This document shows, in pieces, positions 37,072 through 45,320 of a stretch of 64,000 bases of DNA. Source of the DNA: Brevibacillus brevis NBRC 100599. GTDB lineage: Bacteria > Bacillota > Bacilli > Brevibacillales > Brevibacillaceae. Position 1 is the first letter of the stretch. Every line of letters starts with the position of its first letter. Position numbers and translations under genes: made by a program. The stretch spans positions 4,533,501 to 4,597,500 of the forward strand of contig NC_012491.1 of NCBI RefSeq assembly GCF_000010165.1. Direction: 5' to 3'. The notes beneath the pieces were generated by a model. That model ran no database searches and had not been told where the DNA came from. It was given only the letters and a program-made list of their open reading frames with translations.

Positions 37072-37842
37072 TTAAAAAGGAATTCGCTCTGAATGAATCA
37101 CATAGTGATGTTGTGCAGCCCACTCTTGGAGACCATCCCAGAATGCTTCGCAAGCAGTAACGATTTTTACTGGATCAGTCAGATCTCCCGCCATTACCAA
37201 TCTGGCTACCTGATCGTATCCAGCCGGGCGATGCGGCAATTCCAGCGCTTCTGGCAAAACCTTGGCCCCTGTCGAGTACAGCTTTCGGTTATGCAGCCCG
37301 ATCAACATCGCACCGTATTGGGCAAATTGCATGGCTAAATAGGGCAGATAGGTATGTGGACCGTCTAGATTTACGTTTCGCAACTTGCCAATAAACTCGT
37401 ACATTTCCCCTACGAGAATACCGTTGATATTCTCTGTGAACTCTTCCTGCGCCGGTGATTCCGCTGCTTTTTTGAGCGTTTCAAAAAAGCCCTTCGGATC
37501 GTACAGACTCAGCGGAGAAAAGAATGGGCCGTGTGTCAGCGGCCAATCATCCTCGACAGTAGCGGCAGTGTTCAGCAAAACATCTGCACTGCACACATTC
37601 ACTTCCGCCTTCCAAGGCCCCGCTGACCATTCGTAGCTAAATTCTATTTCTTCCCCTGTTTCTTCTAGTACACAAAACATCTCGATATCCGAATAAGGGC
37701 CGTCTGTCCCACGAGAAATAGAACCATACACCCCAATGGCCAGAATCTTTTCTTTGTACACGTCATGCAATCTCGCAGCAATTTCTTGGCAGGTTTGAAA
37801 TCGTTCACTTCGAGACATTTTTACAGGTCCATTCATGTTCAT
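37072..37842 (-). CDS. ANT(4')-type aminoglycoside nucleotidyltransferase
   Basis: 256 aa enzyme that aligns along its whole length with the staphylococcal kanamycin nucleotidyltransferase ANT(4')-Ia. It would inactivate kanamycin, tobramycin or amikacin by adenylylation. Residues matching the known active site are kept: Ser41 in GVYGSISR, Ser51-Asp52-Glu54 in GPYSDIEMF, Glu80 in WKAEVNV and the base Glu149 in GEMYEF. The C-terminus ends in the same SERIPF-like motif. AAGGGAG lies upstream. No mobile element flanks it, so it looks like a resident gene; activity is untested. Confidence 0.88.
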   Translation of the reverse strand: MNMNGPVKMSRSERFQTCQEIAARLHDVYKEKILAIGVYGSISRGTDGPYSDIEMFCVLEETGEEIEFSYEWSAGPWKAEVNVCSADVLLNTAATVEDDWPLTHGPFFSPLSLYDPKGFFETLKKAAESPAQEEFTENINGILVGEMYEFIGKLRNVNLDGPHTYLPYLAMQFAQYGAMLIGLHNRKLYSTGAKVLPEALELPHRPAGYDQVARLVMAGDLTDPVKIVTACEAFWDGLQEWAAQHHYVIHSERIPF

Positions 37843-38007
37843 TTACGTACATCTCCCTTGATATTTTTTGAGGTGAGCTGACACAAATACATGAATGGAG
37901 GACCTCGGGATTAACGGGGGACTTTTTTTGGATGCATGTGAACTTCCTCCCATCGACCAGATCGTACTGTTCGTTATGATATGTATTTTACCAAGGAAAG
38001 GAAAATC

Positions 38008-38931
38008 TTACGAGTGATTATTATTGATGGCGGAAGCCTGGGCGTTGTCGATGGCCGATTGAATATACGCTTGTAGCGTATCGATGAAGGTACGAGCGGC
38101 GAACCCCATATATTTGTCCTTGCGATAAACCAGACAGATGTCTTGGCTGGGTGTCGGATGCAAGAGATTGATGATCGCAATCTCGTCGTCGTTTACGTTT
38201 TGCAGCAGTAAGCTAGGCAGGATACAGCCTCCGATCCCTTTTTTTACAAGACTCAATTGAGACTGGAGTGTGGTGGTTTCGATATGAGGCTGCAAACGAA
38301 AGCCTTCCTGTATGCAATAGCGATTGATGAGCTGTCTTGCTTGATGATCCGGCGGAAACATCACCATTTTTACCTCTTGAAGCTGCCCAAACTTGATTGC
38401 CTTTTCCTTGGCGAGTGGATGTGCGCGATGAACGGCAAGCGCGAACTCTTCGTGAAATAGCGGAATGACAGTGATTCTCTCATCCGGCTCAGGTAACACC
38501 GTCACGCCCAAATCAATCTCGCCGGATGTGATTTGCTCCACGATTCTTGTAGACTCTATGACAGATAAGGATGTTTTCGGATACAAGCGGTGGAATTCTA
38601 CAAGAAGAGCATCAAACAACAAATCGGCATCGCCAGGCAGGACACCGATCGTGAGCGTGCCCCCTTCGTTGTTTTTCATGGCTGCAATTGCTTCACGTGC
38701 GTAGTCGATATGGGAAAAAACATGCCGACTCTGTTCCAGCAATACCTTTCCTGCTTCTGTCAGCGTGATTCGCTTGCCCAAGCGGTCAAACAGCGGGACA
38801 CCCAGCTCATTCTCTAAAAACTTGATTTGCTGGCTGAGGTTGGACTGAGAGGTACATAGCTTTTCTGAGGCCCGGGAAAAATGCATTTCCTCACATATTG
38901 CCATAAAATACTCCAATTGCCTGAGCTCCAT
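38008..38931 (-). CDS. LysR-family transcriptional regulator
   Basis: 307 aa regulator. The N-terminal winged helix (MELRQLEYFMAICEEMHFSRASEKLCTSQSNLSQQI) is followed by a two-lobed periplasmic-binding-like effector domain. ATG 38931 with AAGGGGTG upstream is preferred over an ATG nine codons earlier. It is divergent from the DinB gene with about 145 bases between, so that gene is a possible target. The C-terminal tail is Asn-rich. Confidence 0.87.
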   Translation of the reverse strand: MELRQLEYFMAICEEMHFSRASEKLCTSQSNLSQQIKFLENELGVPLFDRLGKRITLTEAGKVLLEQSRHVFSHIDYAREAIAAMKNNEGGTLTIGVLPGDADLLFDALLVEFHRLYPKTSLSVIESTRIVEQITSGEIDLGVTVLPEPDERITVIPLFHEEFALAVHRAHPLAKEKAIKFGQLQEVKMVMFPPDHQARQLINRYCIQEGFRLQPHIETTTLQSQLSLVKKGIGGCILPSLLLQNVNDDEIAIINLLHPTPSQDICLVYRKDKYMGFAARTFIDTLQAYIQSAIDNAQASAINNNHS

Positions 38932-39076
38932 TGCTTCACCCCTTGCGCCCATGATCATTTTTACTAATCATTCTCATCGGAAAAGCATGATTGTTGCGTT
39001 TTCCCCTACGACGTACACTTTAGATGACGGTAAGAGCGCTGTCAATCATAGGAAAATAATAGGGAGGTTTTGTCTC

Positions 39077-39559
39077 ATGTCTCAAAGCATGATCACTTCT
39101 GCCACATCCGTTCGTCAAATTGGTCTGCAGCAGATTCCCATGATTCCTGAGGAGCTATTGGATGTTCAATCTCCCGCTTTTTCAAATACACTTCGCTGGA
39201 ATATCGGGCATATCGTCTTTTGTTTTCAGCATTTCCTGTCCATCGGCTTGCCTTACCAATCTGACCTGCCCGCTTCTTACTCTACTCTTTTTCAGACGGG
39301 AACGAAGCCTTCTGACTGGACGACTGCACCTCCCTCGAAAGATGAACTCATTCACTACTTGTCCGTACAACTAGATCTGCTGGCCTCCGTTACCCCTGAG
39401 CAGCTAGAAGCAGCTTTGCCTGCCCCCATTACAATGGGTCCCTTCCAATTTACGACGGTAGGAGAAGTCTTTAACTTTGCCCTCATGCACGAGTCCATCC
39501 ATCTAGGAATCATTTCCAGTATGGTAAAAGTCATCGCACAGGAAGCAGCAGCAAAGTAG
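39077..39559 (+). CDS. DinB superfamily protein
   Basis: 160 aa four-helix-bundle protein of the DinB/YfiT group, some members of which are thiol transferases (bacillithiol-dependent). The histidines expected as metal ligands are seen in NIGHIVFCFQHFL and MHESIHLGII. AGGGAGG precedes ATG 39077; the longer reading from 38951 would run across the LysR promoter region. Confidence 0.8.
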   Translation: MSQSMITSATSVRQIGLQQIPMIPEELLDVQSPAFSNTLRWNIGHIVFCFQHFLSIGLPYQSDLPASYSTLFQTGTKPSDWTTAPPSKDELIHYLSVQLDLLASVTPEQLEAALPAPITMGPFQFTTVGEVFNFALMHESIHLGIISSMVKVIAQEAAAK

Positions 39560-39562
39560 TTA

Positions 39563-39599
39563 CAAAAAAAACGAGACCTTCGATTGGTCTCGTTTTTTC
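39563..39599. terminator. Bidirectional terminator
   Basis: AACGAGACC and GGTCTCGTT with A- and T-runs on either side, between the convergent DinB and nitroreductase genes. Confidence 0.9.
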
Positions 39600-39601
39600 G
39601 T

Positions 39602-40144
39602 TTATTCGAACCGAGTGAACTTTTCTTCGGCAGGTGTGCGTGTGCGAGCTGCTGGTACATTTTCCTGATCGAAAAAACCGAGGTGCAGGAAACCAACGAT
39701 TTTCTCTCCTGGCGCAACACCCAAAATAGCGTGTGCCTTCGGGTCCCAGTTGTGCGCGTTTGTTTTCCACACAACGCCTAGTCCACGCTCCCATGCGAGC
39801 AACTGGAAGTTTTGAATGAGAGCAGCCGTCGCACTGAAATCTTCTTCCCATTGTTTTTGGCGCGGATCTTCTTTCATGATAACAACCAAATAAGCTACTG
39901 GCTGGTTGTACATGTCTCTGCGCGCCTGATGGGCTTCAGGCGGATAGCAGGTGATCAACTTCTCGACAAACGCTTCTTTTTTCTCTGAAGATACAAACAT
40001 AAATCTCCATGGCTCACGAATACAATGGTTCGGCGCGTATACGGCGTCATTCAACAGCTCTAGAACAAGTTCTTCGGACACAGTATCTGGTTTATAGTCT
40101 TTTTTAATAGAGCGGCGCTCTCGAATGATTTTGGCAATGGACAC
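39602..40144 (-). CDS. Nitroreductase family protein
   Basis: 180 aa flavin (FMN) oxidoreductase: IIRERRSIKKDYKPDTVSEELV at the start, then APNHCIREPWRF and WERGLGVVWKTN. Possible substrates are nitro compounds, quinones or other small electrophiles. GTG 40144, with GAGGGTGA just upstream, is preferred over GTG 40153, which lies too close to the site. A Fur-box-like palindrome lies 35 bases upstream, so expression may follow iron status. Confidence 0.85.
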   Translation of the reverse strand: MSIAKIIRERRSIKKDYKPDTVSEELVLELLNDAVYAPNHCIREPWRFMFVSSEKKEAFVEKLITCYPPEAHQARRDMYNQPVAYLVVIMKEDPRQKQWEEDFSATAALIQNFQLLAWERGLGVVWKTNAHNWDPKAHAILGVAPGEKIVGFLHLGFFDQENVPAARTRTPAEEKFTRFE

Positions 40145-40178
40145 AACGGTCACCCTCTTCTCTTAGACTTCCATACTT

Positions 40179-40193
40179 TGATAATGGTTATCA
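40179..40193. promoter_or_regulatory. Fur-box-like palindrome
   Basis: TGATAATGGTTATCA matches the 7-1-7 Fur consensus (TGATAATnATTATCA) with one mismatch. Located between the two nitroreductase-fold genes, in front of the one at 39602-40144. Confidence 0.6.
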
Positions 40194-40273
40194 CTCTTAT
40201 TTAGAACATATGTTATCGTGTACACTCGGCAAAATCAAGTAAGAAGTAAACGAAACTGCACACCATCAAGATG

Positions 40274-40308
40274 AAAAAAGGATGCGACTTTTATGCGCAT
40301 CCTTTTTA
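40274..40308 (-). terminator. Intrinsic terminator of the SagB-like gene
   Basis: AAAAAGGATGCG and CGCATCCTTTTT form a 12-base stem just after the stop codon at 40314. Confidence 0.88.
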
Positions 40309-40313
40309 CCTGC

Positions 40314-41096
40314 TTATTCCGGCCGTCGGTCCGTCAGCCAATGTCCGCCTGCGATTTTGCCCACTGATGCCATCAAAACAGACAGATGGGACGTGCCATC
40401 AATTCCTAAATATTCGTTCATGTCATGATCCATCCAGTGACCAATCGTCGTTACCCCAAGCCCCAATCCGTTTGCTACCAAATGCAGATTTTGCGATACG
40501 TGCCCGGAATCCCACCAAATATAGCGGTACGCACGCTCTTTGTATTTGTCTTTCGTGCGATCTACCATTGCTGTCCAAACGAAATTGACTGCAGCCCGTC
40601 TCGTCACCTCTTGTTCTTCCGTGAACAGATAGGCAATCTCGGACGTGTCTTCTTTCTTCAGTCCCTCCAAGCACCAGTTCTGTACATCCAGGTGATACAG
40701 GCCCTTCTCGAGTCCCTCCACGTTGTTGATCATCAGGTACGTCTCAATCGGATACAGAGCTCCGGCAGATGGCGTCGTGCGTAATTGATAGTCTCCCATA
40801 TCATCTGTGATCCCCTGTGTCCCCCACAGCAAGAGATTCAATTCGTTAAGCGTCATGGGCTGTTTCAAGAAATTACGCTTGGATCTTCGATTAGCGAGGA
40901 CCTCCCACAAATCGACGGATGCTGGAAACTGCGGCTTGCCCAATTCTATGCGTGCAAACACCTCTTCAAAGCGCAAATACGTCGCTGGTCTTTTGGAAAA
41001 ATCATAACGAGAGGCCCAGCCTTTTTCTAGCTCGCCTACCCGGTAAGAGGTCGCCTCGATAAATTCATTTGCAATTCGCTGCCATTCGGGATGCAT
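40314..41096 (-). CDS. SagB/ThcOx-type nitroreductase-fold dehydrogenase
   Basis: 260 aa FMN protein of the SagB group (LANRRSKRNFLKQPMTLNELNLLLWG, TTPSAGALYPIETY, GHVSQNLHLVANGLGLGVTTIG). In thiazole/oxazole peptide clusters such enzymes oxidise azolines to azoles. Here no YcaO, precursor peptide or leader-binding gene is adjacent, so it is a stand-alone member of unknown role. GAGGAGG lies upstream. It is divergent from the LysR gene at 41222. Confidence 0.82.
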   Translation of the reverse strand: MHPEWQRIANEFIEATSYRVGELEKGWASRYDFSKRPATYLRFEEVFARIELGKPQFPASVDLWEVLANRRSKRNFLKQPMTLNELNLLLWGTQGITDDMGDYQLRTTPSAGALYPIETYLMINNVEGLEKGLYHLDVQNWCLEGLKKEDTSEIAYLFTEEQEVTRRAAVNFVWTAMVDRTKDKYKERAYRYIWWDSGHVSQNLHLVANGLGLGVTTIGHWMDHDMNEYLGIDGTSHLSVLMASVGKIAGGHWLTDRRPE

Positions 41097-41221
41097 CTAT
41101 GTTCCTCCTCGTATGTGCTTGGTGGTGATGTCTTTTACTATACGAAGCTCTTTTCCATTAGTAAAACAATGATTTATAATGTTTTTCATAAGATAAAACT
41201 AATGAAAAGGAACGAGGAGAC

Positions 41222-42103
41222 ATGACGCTTACCCAACTGCAAGTGTTTGTCGCCGCAGCAAAAGCTGGTAGCTTCACGCGGGCAGCAGAAGAAATCGGCT
41301 TTACGCAATCCGCCGTCTCGCAGATGATTCAGTCCCTGGAAAAAGAGCTAGGCGTCAGCCTTTTTCAGCGCAGTCGCAGCGGGATCACTCCGACGAGCAT
41401 CGGAGAACGAATGCTTTCGCACGCTCGTGACATCTTGAACATCACATCCTGCATGACGGAGGAAGCAAACGTGGCCCGCGGGATTTCGTCCGGCACCTTG
41501 CGTATTGCCTCGATCCCCAGCGTCGCCTCCCGCTTTTTGCCTGGACTTTTGGGCAGCTTTCGCAAGCGGTTTCCGGCTGTGGACATCCTGCTTTTGGAAG
41601 GCGACAGTGATGAAATTAGCAACTGGCTGCACAGCTCGGTTGTCGACATTGCTTTTACCGTTATGCCTGATAAGGAAATGCAAACGTTGCCGCTCTTACA
41701 AGACGAAATGATGGTCATTTTGCCAGATACCCATCCGTTGAAGGACAGTCAGACCCTTCGTTTTTCCGAAATTGCGGAACGCTGCTTTATCATGCCAAAG
41801 GATGGCTGCATCCGAAAAATGCTGCAAGAGAATCAAATCACCCCAACAGTTACGTTTGAAGTGCGTGAGGTGTATACAATATTGACCATGGTGCAGGAGT
41901 ATATCGGCGTCACCATCATGCCAGAGCTGTACATGCCACCTGTCATCCCCAAAGTCGTCGCGATCCCTCTGTCACCCCCGATTACACGGGAAGTGGTGCT
42001 CGCGGTGCGCAACTGGCAGTCGATCTCCCCACTCACGGCAGAGTTCGCCGTTCACAGCCAGCAATATGTAAAAGGAATGGATTTTGCGCCAACGAGCAAG
42101 TAG
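41222..42103 (+). CDS. LysR-family transcriptional regulator
   Basis: 293 aa, with helix-turn-helix MTLTQLQVFVAAAKAGSFTRAAEEIGFTQSAVSQMIQSLEKELG and an effector domain. Divergent from the SagB-like gene across 125 bases; ATTAGT/ACTAAT half-sites occur there. Regulation of that neighbour is likely by analogy with other divergent LysR pairs. AACGAGGAG precedes the ATG. Confidence 0.88.
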   Translation: MTLTQLQVFVAAAKAGSFTRAAEEIGFTQSAVSQMIQSLEKELGVSLFQRSRSGITPTSIGERMLSHARDILNITSCMTEEANVARGISSGTLRIASIPSVASRFLPGLLGSFRKRFPAVDILLLEGDSDEISNWLHSSVVDIAFTVMPDKEMQTLPLLQDEMMVILPDTHPLKDSQTLRFSEIAERCFIMPKDGCIRKMLQENQITPTVTFEVREVYTILTMVQEYIGVTIMPELYMPPVIPKVVAIPLSPPITREVVLAVRNWQSISPLTAEFAVHSQQYVKGMDFAPTSK

Positions 42104-42114
42104 TCACACAAACA

Positions 42115-42146
42115 AAGCCCTCGCCTATTGGGATGGGCGGGGCTTT
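42115..42146 (+). terminator. Terminator after the LysR gene
   Basis: AAAGCCCTCGCC and GGGCGGGGCTTTT form a stem with minor mismatches; it overlaps the end of the convergent yoaP gene. Confidence 0.7.
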
Positions 42147-42904
42147 TGGTGTGCGAGAAGCTCTGTTAGCCATTTTTCAAATTTATTGGCACTCATAATT
42201 TCATGGGTAATAAATTCCCCCTCATAAAACAGGCCAAAGGTCGTCCATATGACAGGCGCGTTCTGTGCTGCTTCCCTCGTTGTTAGCTTGTACGCATGAA
42301 AGGGAACACTTTTCGCTTCCGCTACTTTTCTCAGCTCTTCCAAAACACCAACAGCAAATGGACACTGCGCTGTGTAATAAATGGTGACGCCTTTCTCCTT
42401 TGAAGAAGTCGTTCCTGTTTTCTTAAAGGACGGCATAGCGGCTTGTTCATTCCATTTCCATGCCACTAATTGAAAATACGGCTCTGCTTGGTCTGCCAGC
42501 TCAAACCCCATATGCTCAAAAAAACGCCTCTCACTCAAATACGGGTACTTGTTCTTCCCTACGATATGAACGATTCCGTCCATACCACGTTTGATAGCAT
42601 CTTCCTTGCAATGAAGCAACAATTGTTTCGCATGCCCGTTCTCTTTATATCTGCCAGACACCCACAAACAGTTAATGTACATATAATTGGGCGCTTCCAT
42701 TGGAACCCATGCCATTTCCGCAGGCAAGTACTCAATAAACACTTTTGCTCGCTCATCCAAGCGATAAAAAACCAAACCTTCATCCATTCGCTCTGTCAGC
42801 CACTTCTTCTTCTCGGCTACTGAATGTTCGTATTGTTTTGCACCTAATGCACAGCATATGTGCTCCGTTTCTATACTCTTTTTCGTGATTTCTATATACC
42901 CCAT
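42125..42904 (-). CDS. yoaP: YoaP-like GNAT acetyltransferase with C-terminal thioredoxin-like domain
   Basis: 259 aa two-domain protein. Residues 1-150 are a GNAT acetyltransferase (MYINCLWVSGRYKENGHAKQLLLHCKEDA contains the acetyl-CoA loop). Residues 175-255 form the YoaP C-terminal domain (GVTIYYTAQCPFAVGVLEELRKVA), with a thioredoxin-like CPF active-site-like cysteine. The match to B. subtilis YoaP is along the full length. Its 5' end and upstream region are duplicated at 46963-47121. Confidence 0.85.
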   Translation of the reverse strand: MGYIEITKKSIETEHICCALGAKQYEHSVAEKKKWLTERMDEGLVFYRLDERAKVFIEYLPAEMAWVPMEAPNYMYINCLWVSGRYKENGHAKQLLLHCKEDAIKRGMDGIVHIVGKNKYPYLSERRFFEHMGFELADQAEPYFQLVAWKWNEQAAMPSFKKTGTTSSKEKGVTIYYTAQCPFAVGVLEELRKVAEAKSVPFHAYKLTTREAAQNAPVIWTTFGLFYEGEFITHEIMSANKFEKWLTELLAHQKPRPSQ

Positions 42905-42952
42905 TGTTTACCGCCTCCACCTTTCCTCTGCTTTTATCAACGATCACGGATG
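42793..42952. repeat. Duplicated segment, yoaP 5' end (intact copy)
   Basis: Nearly identical to 46963-47121: first 37 codons of yoaP, its ribosome site, and the last few codons of a MocR-type gene. Here the MocR remnant is only about five codons. Confidence 0.85.
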
Positions 42953-42963
42953 AGGATTTTAAA

Positions 42964-43072
42964 TAAAAGTGGTTGGTTTTTGGTAGCTGAGTAGTTATGT
43001 ATATTTTACCACTTTTTTCTTGTCATAGAAAAAGGAGAAGTAGTGAATAGCTAGTTGGTTTTTTCATTCGAA
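42964..43072. repeat. Duplicated MocR-EamA intergenic region (remnant copy)
   Basis: Closely similar to 48568-48681, the divergent promoter region between the MocR and EamA genes. Similarity stops right where the EamA ribosome-binding site would follow, and other genes take its place. Confidence 0.8.
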
Positions 43073-43459
43073 CAATGAAAGCTCTATTTCACCTGCTTGA
43101 TCTTGCTCTAGATGAACAAGTGGAACAGGAGAGTAAATAAACGTATCCCCGTCGTTTTCAAGCTTGTACATGATACAAAACAAAGCTGATCCTCGATGAT
43201 CGCCACTCGGTATGGAGAAAATCATGGCTGGACAGCGCAGCTCAGCAGAATGAACGCTTGCACATAGATCTTTATAAGTCACAACAGCAAGGTTGTCGAT
43301 ATCAACGAGATGCTTTTGACAATCCCCGATAACTTGCCTGTAATACTCTATATTTTGATGATACTTATTCGCAAAGCTCTGCTTATACTCCTCAATGCTA
43401 AGAAAGCAACACTCCCAATCCAAAGGTGGGATACTTAACACATAGCGATAGAACTTCAA
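43064..43459 (-). CDS. Hypothetical protein, 131 aa
   Basis: Not recognised. A soluble protein, rich in Tyr, Cys and acidic residues (SIPPLDWECCFLSIEEYKQSF; RCPAMIFSIPSGDHRG). Its last codons run into the duplicated intergenic remnant, so the 3' end was probably formed at the insertion junction. No clear ribosome site was picked out. Base composition looks more AT-rich than the surroundings. Confidence 0.55.
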   Translation of the reverse strand: MKFYRYVLSIPPLDWECCFLSIEEYKQSFANKYHQNIEYYRQVIGDCQKHLVDIDNLAVVTYKDLCASVHSAELRCPAMIFSIPSGDHRGSALFCIMYKLENDGDTFIYSPVPLVHLEQDQAGEIELSLFE

Positions 43460-43543
43460 CTTTCTGATTCCTCCTCTTTTGAAATCGAGCTATTATACTT
43501 TAAGCATAAAGGAATGATTCCGTTCCATGTAAGTGTAAAGCTA

Positions 43544-44524
43544 TCACAACAATAGCTCCATGGCTGCGCGTTCTTTATCCGCAATCTCGAGCAACAGCTT
43601 AGACGCATGCACGAGCTCTTGGTGCTCACCTGTTCTTCCTGCATGGTCGATTGAAGCAGAGACGCTAACCCACATTGGAGCGATCTCTGTAAACATACAG
43701 TGGGCTTGTTCGATCCTCGGGTCCTCCAGCCGATCCGCACATTCTCTCAAATAATCCCTATACAGATTCCGAAATAAAGCGCCACCGGTTCCCGCCCGCT
43801 CCATTAGCATCGCGGTAAGACATAAATCATGTTCGAAATTGTTACTGCGAGAAGGCCACTTCAAGATTTCATTGCTCATTTTAACAATGCCTCTATTGCC
43901 AATATTCTGAATGGGTGGGTTCAGATAGTCTTGCGCATTCATGGTCAAGGATTCACGTATAGCAGAAACAAGCGGAAGCAATGCGTCGTTTGGCTCGATC
44001 GTAAAGGAACGATTCCGAGAGCTCATGGGTCCCTTTGCATTTCTGGCAGCGGCCAAGCTTGTCAAACTCGTCTTCACAAGTCCACCCTGTTGTCTCGTGT
44101 CCGCCAAGTAGGCGTATTCGTCATCTATACCGTAAAGTACCGCATAGTGACCGGCGAAGTGCACTTTGTTCGTAAAATAATCCAAGTAATAAGAATCTAA
44201 TTTAAGCCCAACCGGAATGCCGTGTTCGATGCTGCTTCGGACGTTCTGCCAAGCCTTATTGACGGACGAGGTTTCTTGATATCTGACGTTCAAGCCGAGT
44301 CGTTCGGCGAGATAAGCGGTCAGTTTATCCGGTTTTATCCTTCCTCCGATGAAAGGGAAGTCCATTCCCTTCGAATCCCAGTATATGAATCCAAGCCCTT
44401 GCCCGAGTCCGAACAACATCGGCTCAGACAGGTGGACTCCCGCATATTGCAATAAATTGCCCATGGCGGTTGTTTCGCAATGTTCCCCTTGATAAGGAAT
44501 GAAACCTTCAATAAATTTGACCAT
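43544..44524 (-). CDS. BtrH N-terminal-domain protein (butirosin BtrH-like)
   Basis: 326 aa protein with a BtrH_N domain (YQGEHCETTAMGNLLQYAG with Cys16, then VHFAGHYAVLYGIDDEYAYLAD) and a DUF4872-like C-terminal half. BtrH in butirosin synthesis moves an acyl group from a carrier protein to an aminoglycoside; the Cys/His pair suggests a papain-like acyltransferase or amidase. No carrier protein or antibiotic cluster is present here. ATG 44524 with GGAGGAGG upstream is preferred over one nine codons earlier. It overlaps the PadR gene by 17 bases. Confidence 0.8.
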   Translation of the reverse strand: MVKFIEGFIPYQGEHCETTAMGNLLQYAGVHLSEPMLFGLGQGLGFIYWDSKGMDFPFIGGRIKPDKLTAYLAERLGLNVRYQETSSVNKAWQNVRSSIEHGIPVGLKLDSYYLDYFTNKVHFAGHYAVLYGIDDEYAYLADTRQQGGLVKTSLTSLAAARNAKGPMSSRNRSFTIEPNDALLPLVSAIRESLTMNAQDYLNPPIQNIGNRGIVKMSNEILKWPSRSNNFEHDLCLTAMLMERAGTGGALFRNLYRDYLRECADRLEDPRIEQAHCMFTEIAPMWVSVSASIDHAGRTGEHQELVHASKLLLEIADKERAAMELLL

Positions 44525-45080
44525 GTTTACTTGCCTCCTCCAATAATTCATGGATGAAACGACTAACGAACGCTTGCTCGCTCTCGATTAAGTTTAATGG
44601 ATGCAAAAACAACGCCCTTACGTTCAGCGGCAAGCTAGCTCCCCCTTGTGATTCGTACTTCTGTCTAATTTTTATCGAGACTTGTCCAAGAAAATCCAGT
44701 CGTTTCCGTAAAGCAATGACGGCCTCTTCCTTCCCGATATGGGGCAAAGCAGCCAAACCGAGATCGAAGCGGTTGTCACGTTCCCGTGTAGACGACAGAC
44801 TATCAAAAATTTCATTTCTCAGCTTACGTGTACCCACTTCGGTGAGGGCAAACCGGGTCGGCGCAGGCCCCTTACCGGATTTCTCGTCGGATGTCTCAGG
44901 TGCGATCCATCCTTTATCGCTAAGTTTCTTCAATCCTGTATATATCGAAGTTGTACCGATATTTGCCCATTCTTTATAACCTCGCTGTTCGACTACCTTC
45001 ATAATATCGTATCCGGAAGCTTGGCGATGTTCCGCGATCAATTGCAGGAGCATGAATTCGACATTCGATAATCTATGCAT
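44508..45080 (-). CDS. PadR-family transcriptional regulator
   Basis: 190 aa with a winged helix N-terminal domain (EFMLLQLIAEHRQASGYDIMKVVEQRG...SIYTGLKKLSDKGWI) and a helical C-terminal dimerisation domain (Vir_act_alpha_C type). Cotranscribed with the BtrH-like gene. A perfect 18-base palindrome about 20 bases upstream is a likely operator. PadR proteins commonly control drug exporters; the divergent MFS gene at 45321 is a candidate target. Confidence 0.88.
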   Translation of the reverse strand: MHRLSNVEFMLLQLIAEHRQASGYDIMKVVEQRGYKEWANIGTTSIYTGLKKLSDKGWIAPETSDEKSGKGPAPTRFALTEVGTRKLRNEIFDSLSSTRERDNRFDLGLAALPHIGKEEAVIALRKRLDFLGQVSIKIRQKYESQGGASLPLNVRALFLHPLNLIESEQAFVSRFIHELLEEASKHGQIY

Positions 45081-45101
45081 AGAGAGACTCCTTATCTTGA
45101 G

Positions 45102-45119
45102 TATTTCATATATGAAATA
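45102..45119. promoter_or_regulatory. Candidate PadR operator
   Basis: TATTTCATATATGAAATA is a perfect 18-base palindrome 21 bases upstream of the padR start codon, in the divergent region shared with the MFS gene. Confidence 0.6.
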
Positions 45120-45174
45120 TAACGCAGGTGTAATAAAAATTCAATAACCGAATCTTCTGCGGCACTTGAGCTCG

Positions 45175-45206
45175 CGGCATCGACCGATCATGCCGATCTT
45201 TTTTTT
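45175..45206 (+). terminator. Orphan intrinsic terminator in front of the MFS gene
   Basis: CGGCAT and ATGCCG with a nine-base loop, followed by ATC and eight T. No plus-strand gene ends before it. It lies 115 bases upstream of the MFS start, so it may act as an attenuator or insulate against read-through. Confidence 0.6.
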
Positions 45207-45320
45207 GACGTCGTGCTTTGACTATGATAATGAAAGAGCAAGATCTTGAAACATAATTTCCCCTATACTAAAAATACGAAAAATGGCAATTAGTTGTGAC
45301 GAAAAATTGGGGGAACGAAC

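Noticed and set aside
40314..41096. Thiazole/oxazole-modified peptide cluster around the SagB-like gene
   Set aside because: No YcaO, no ThiF-like partner and no precursor peptide candidate in the flanks.
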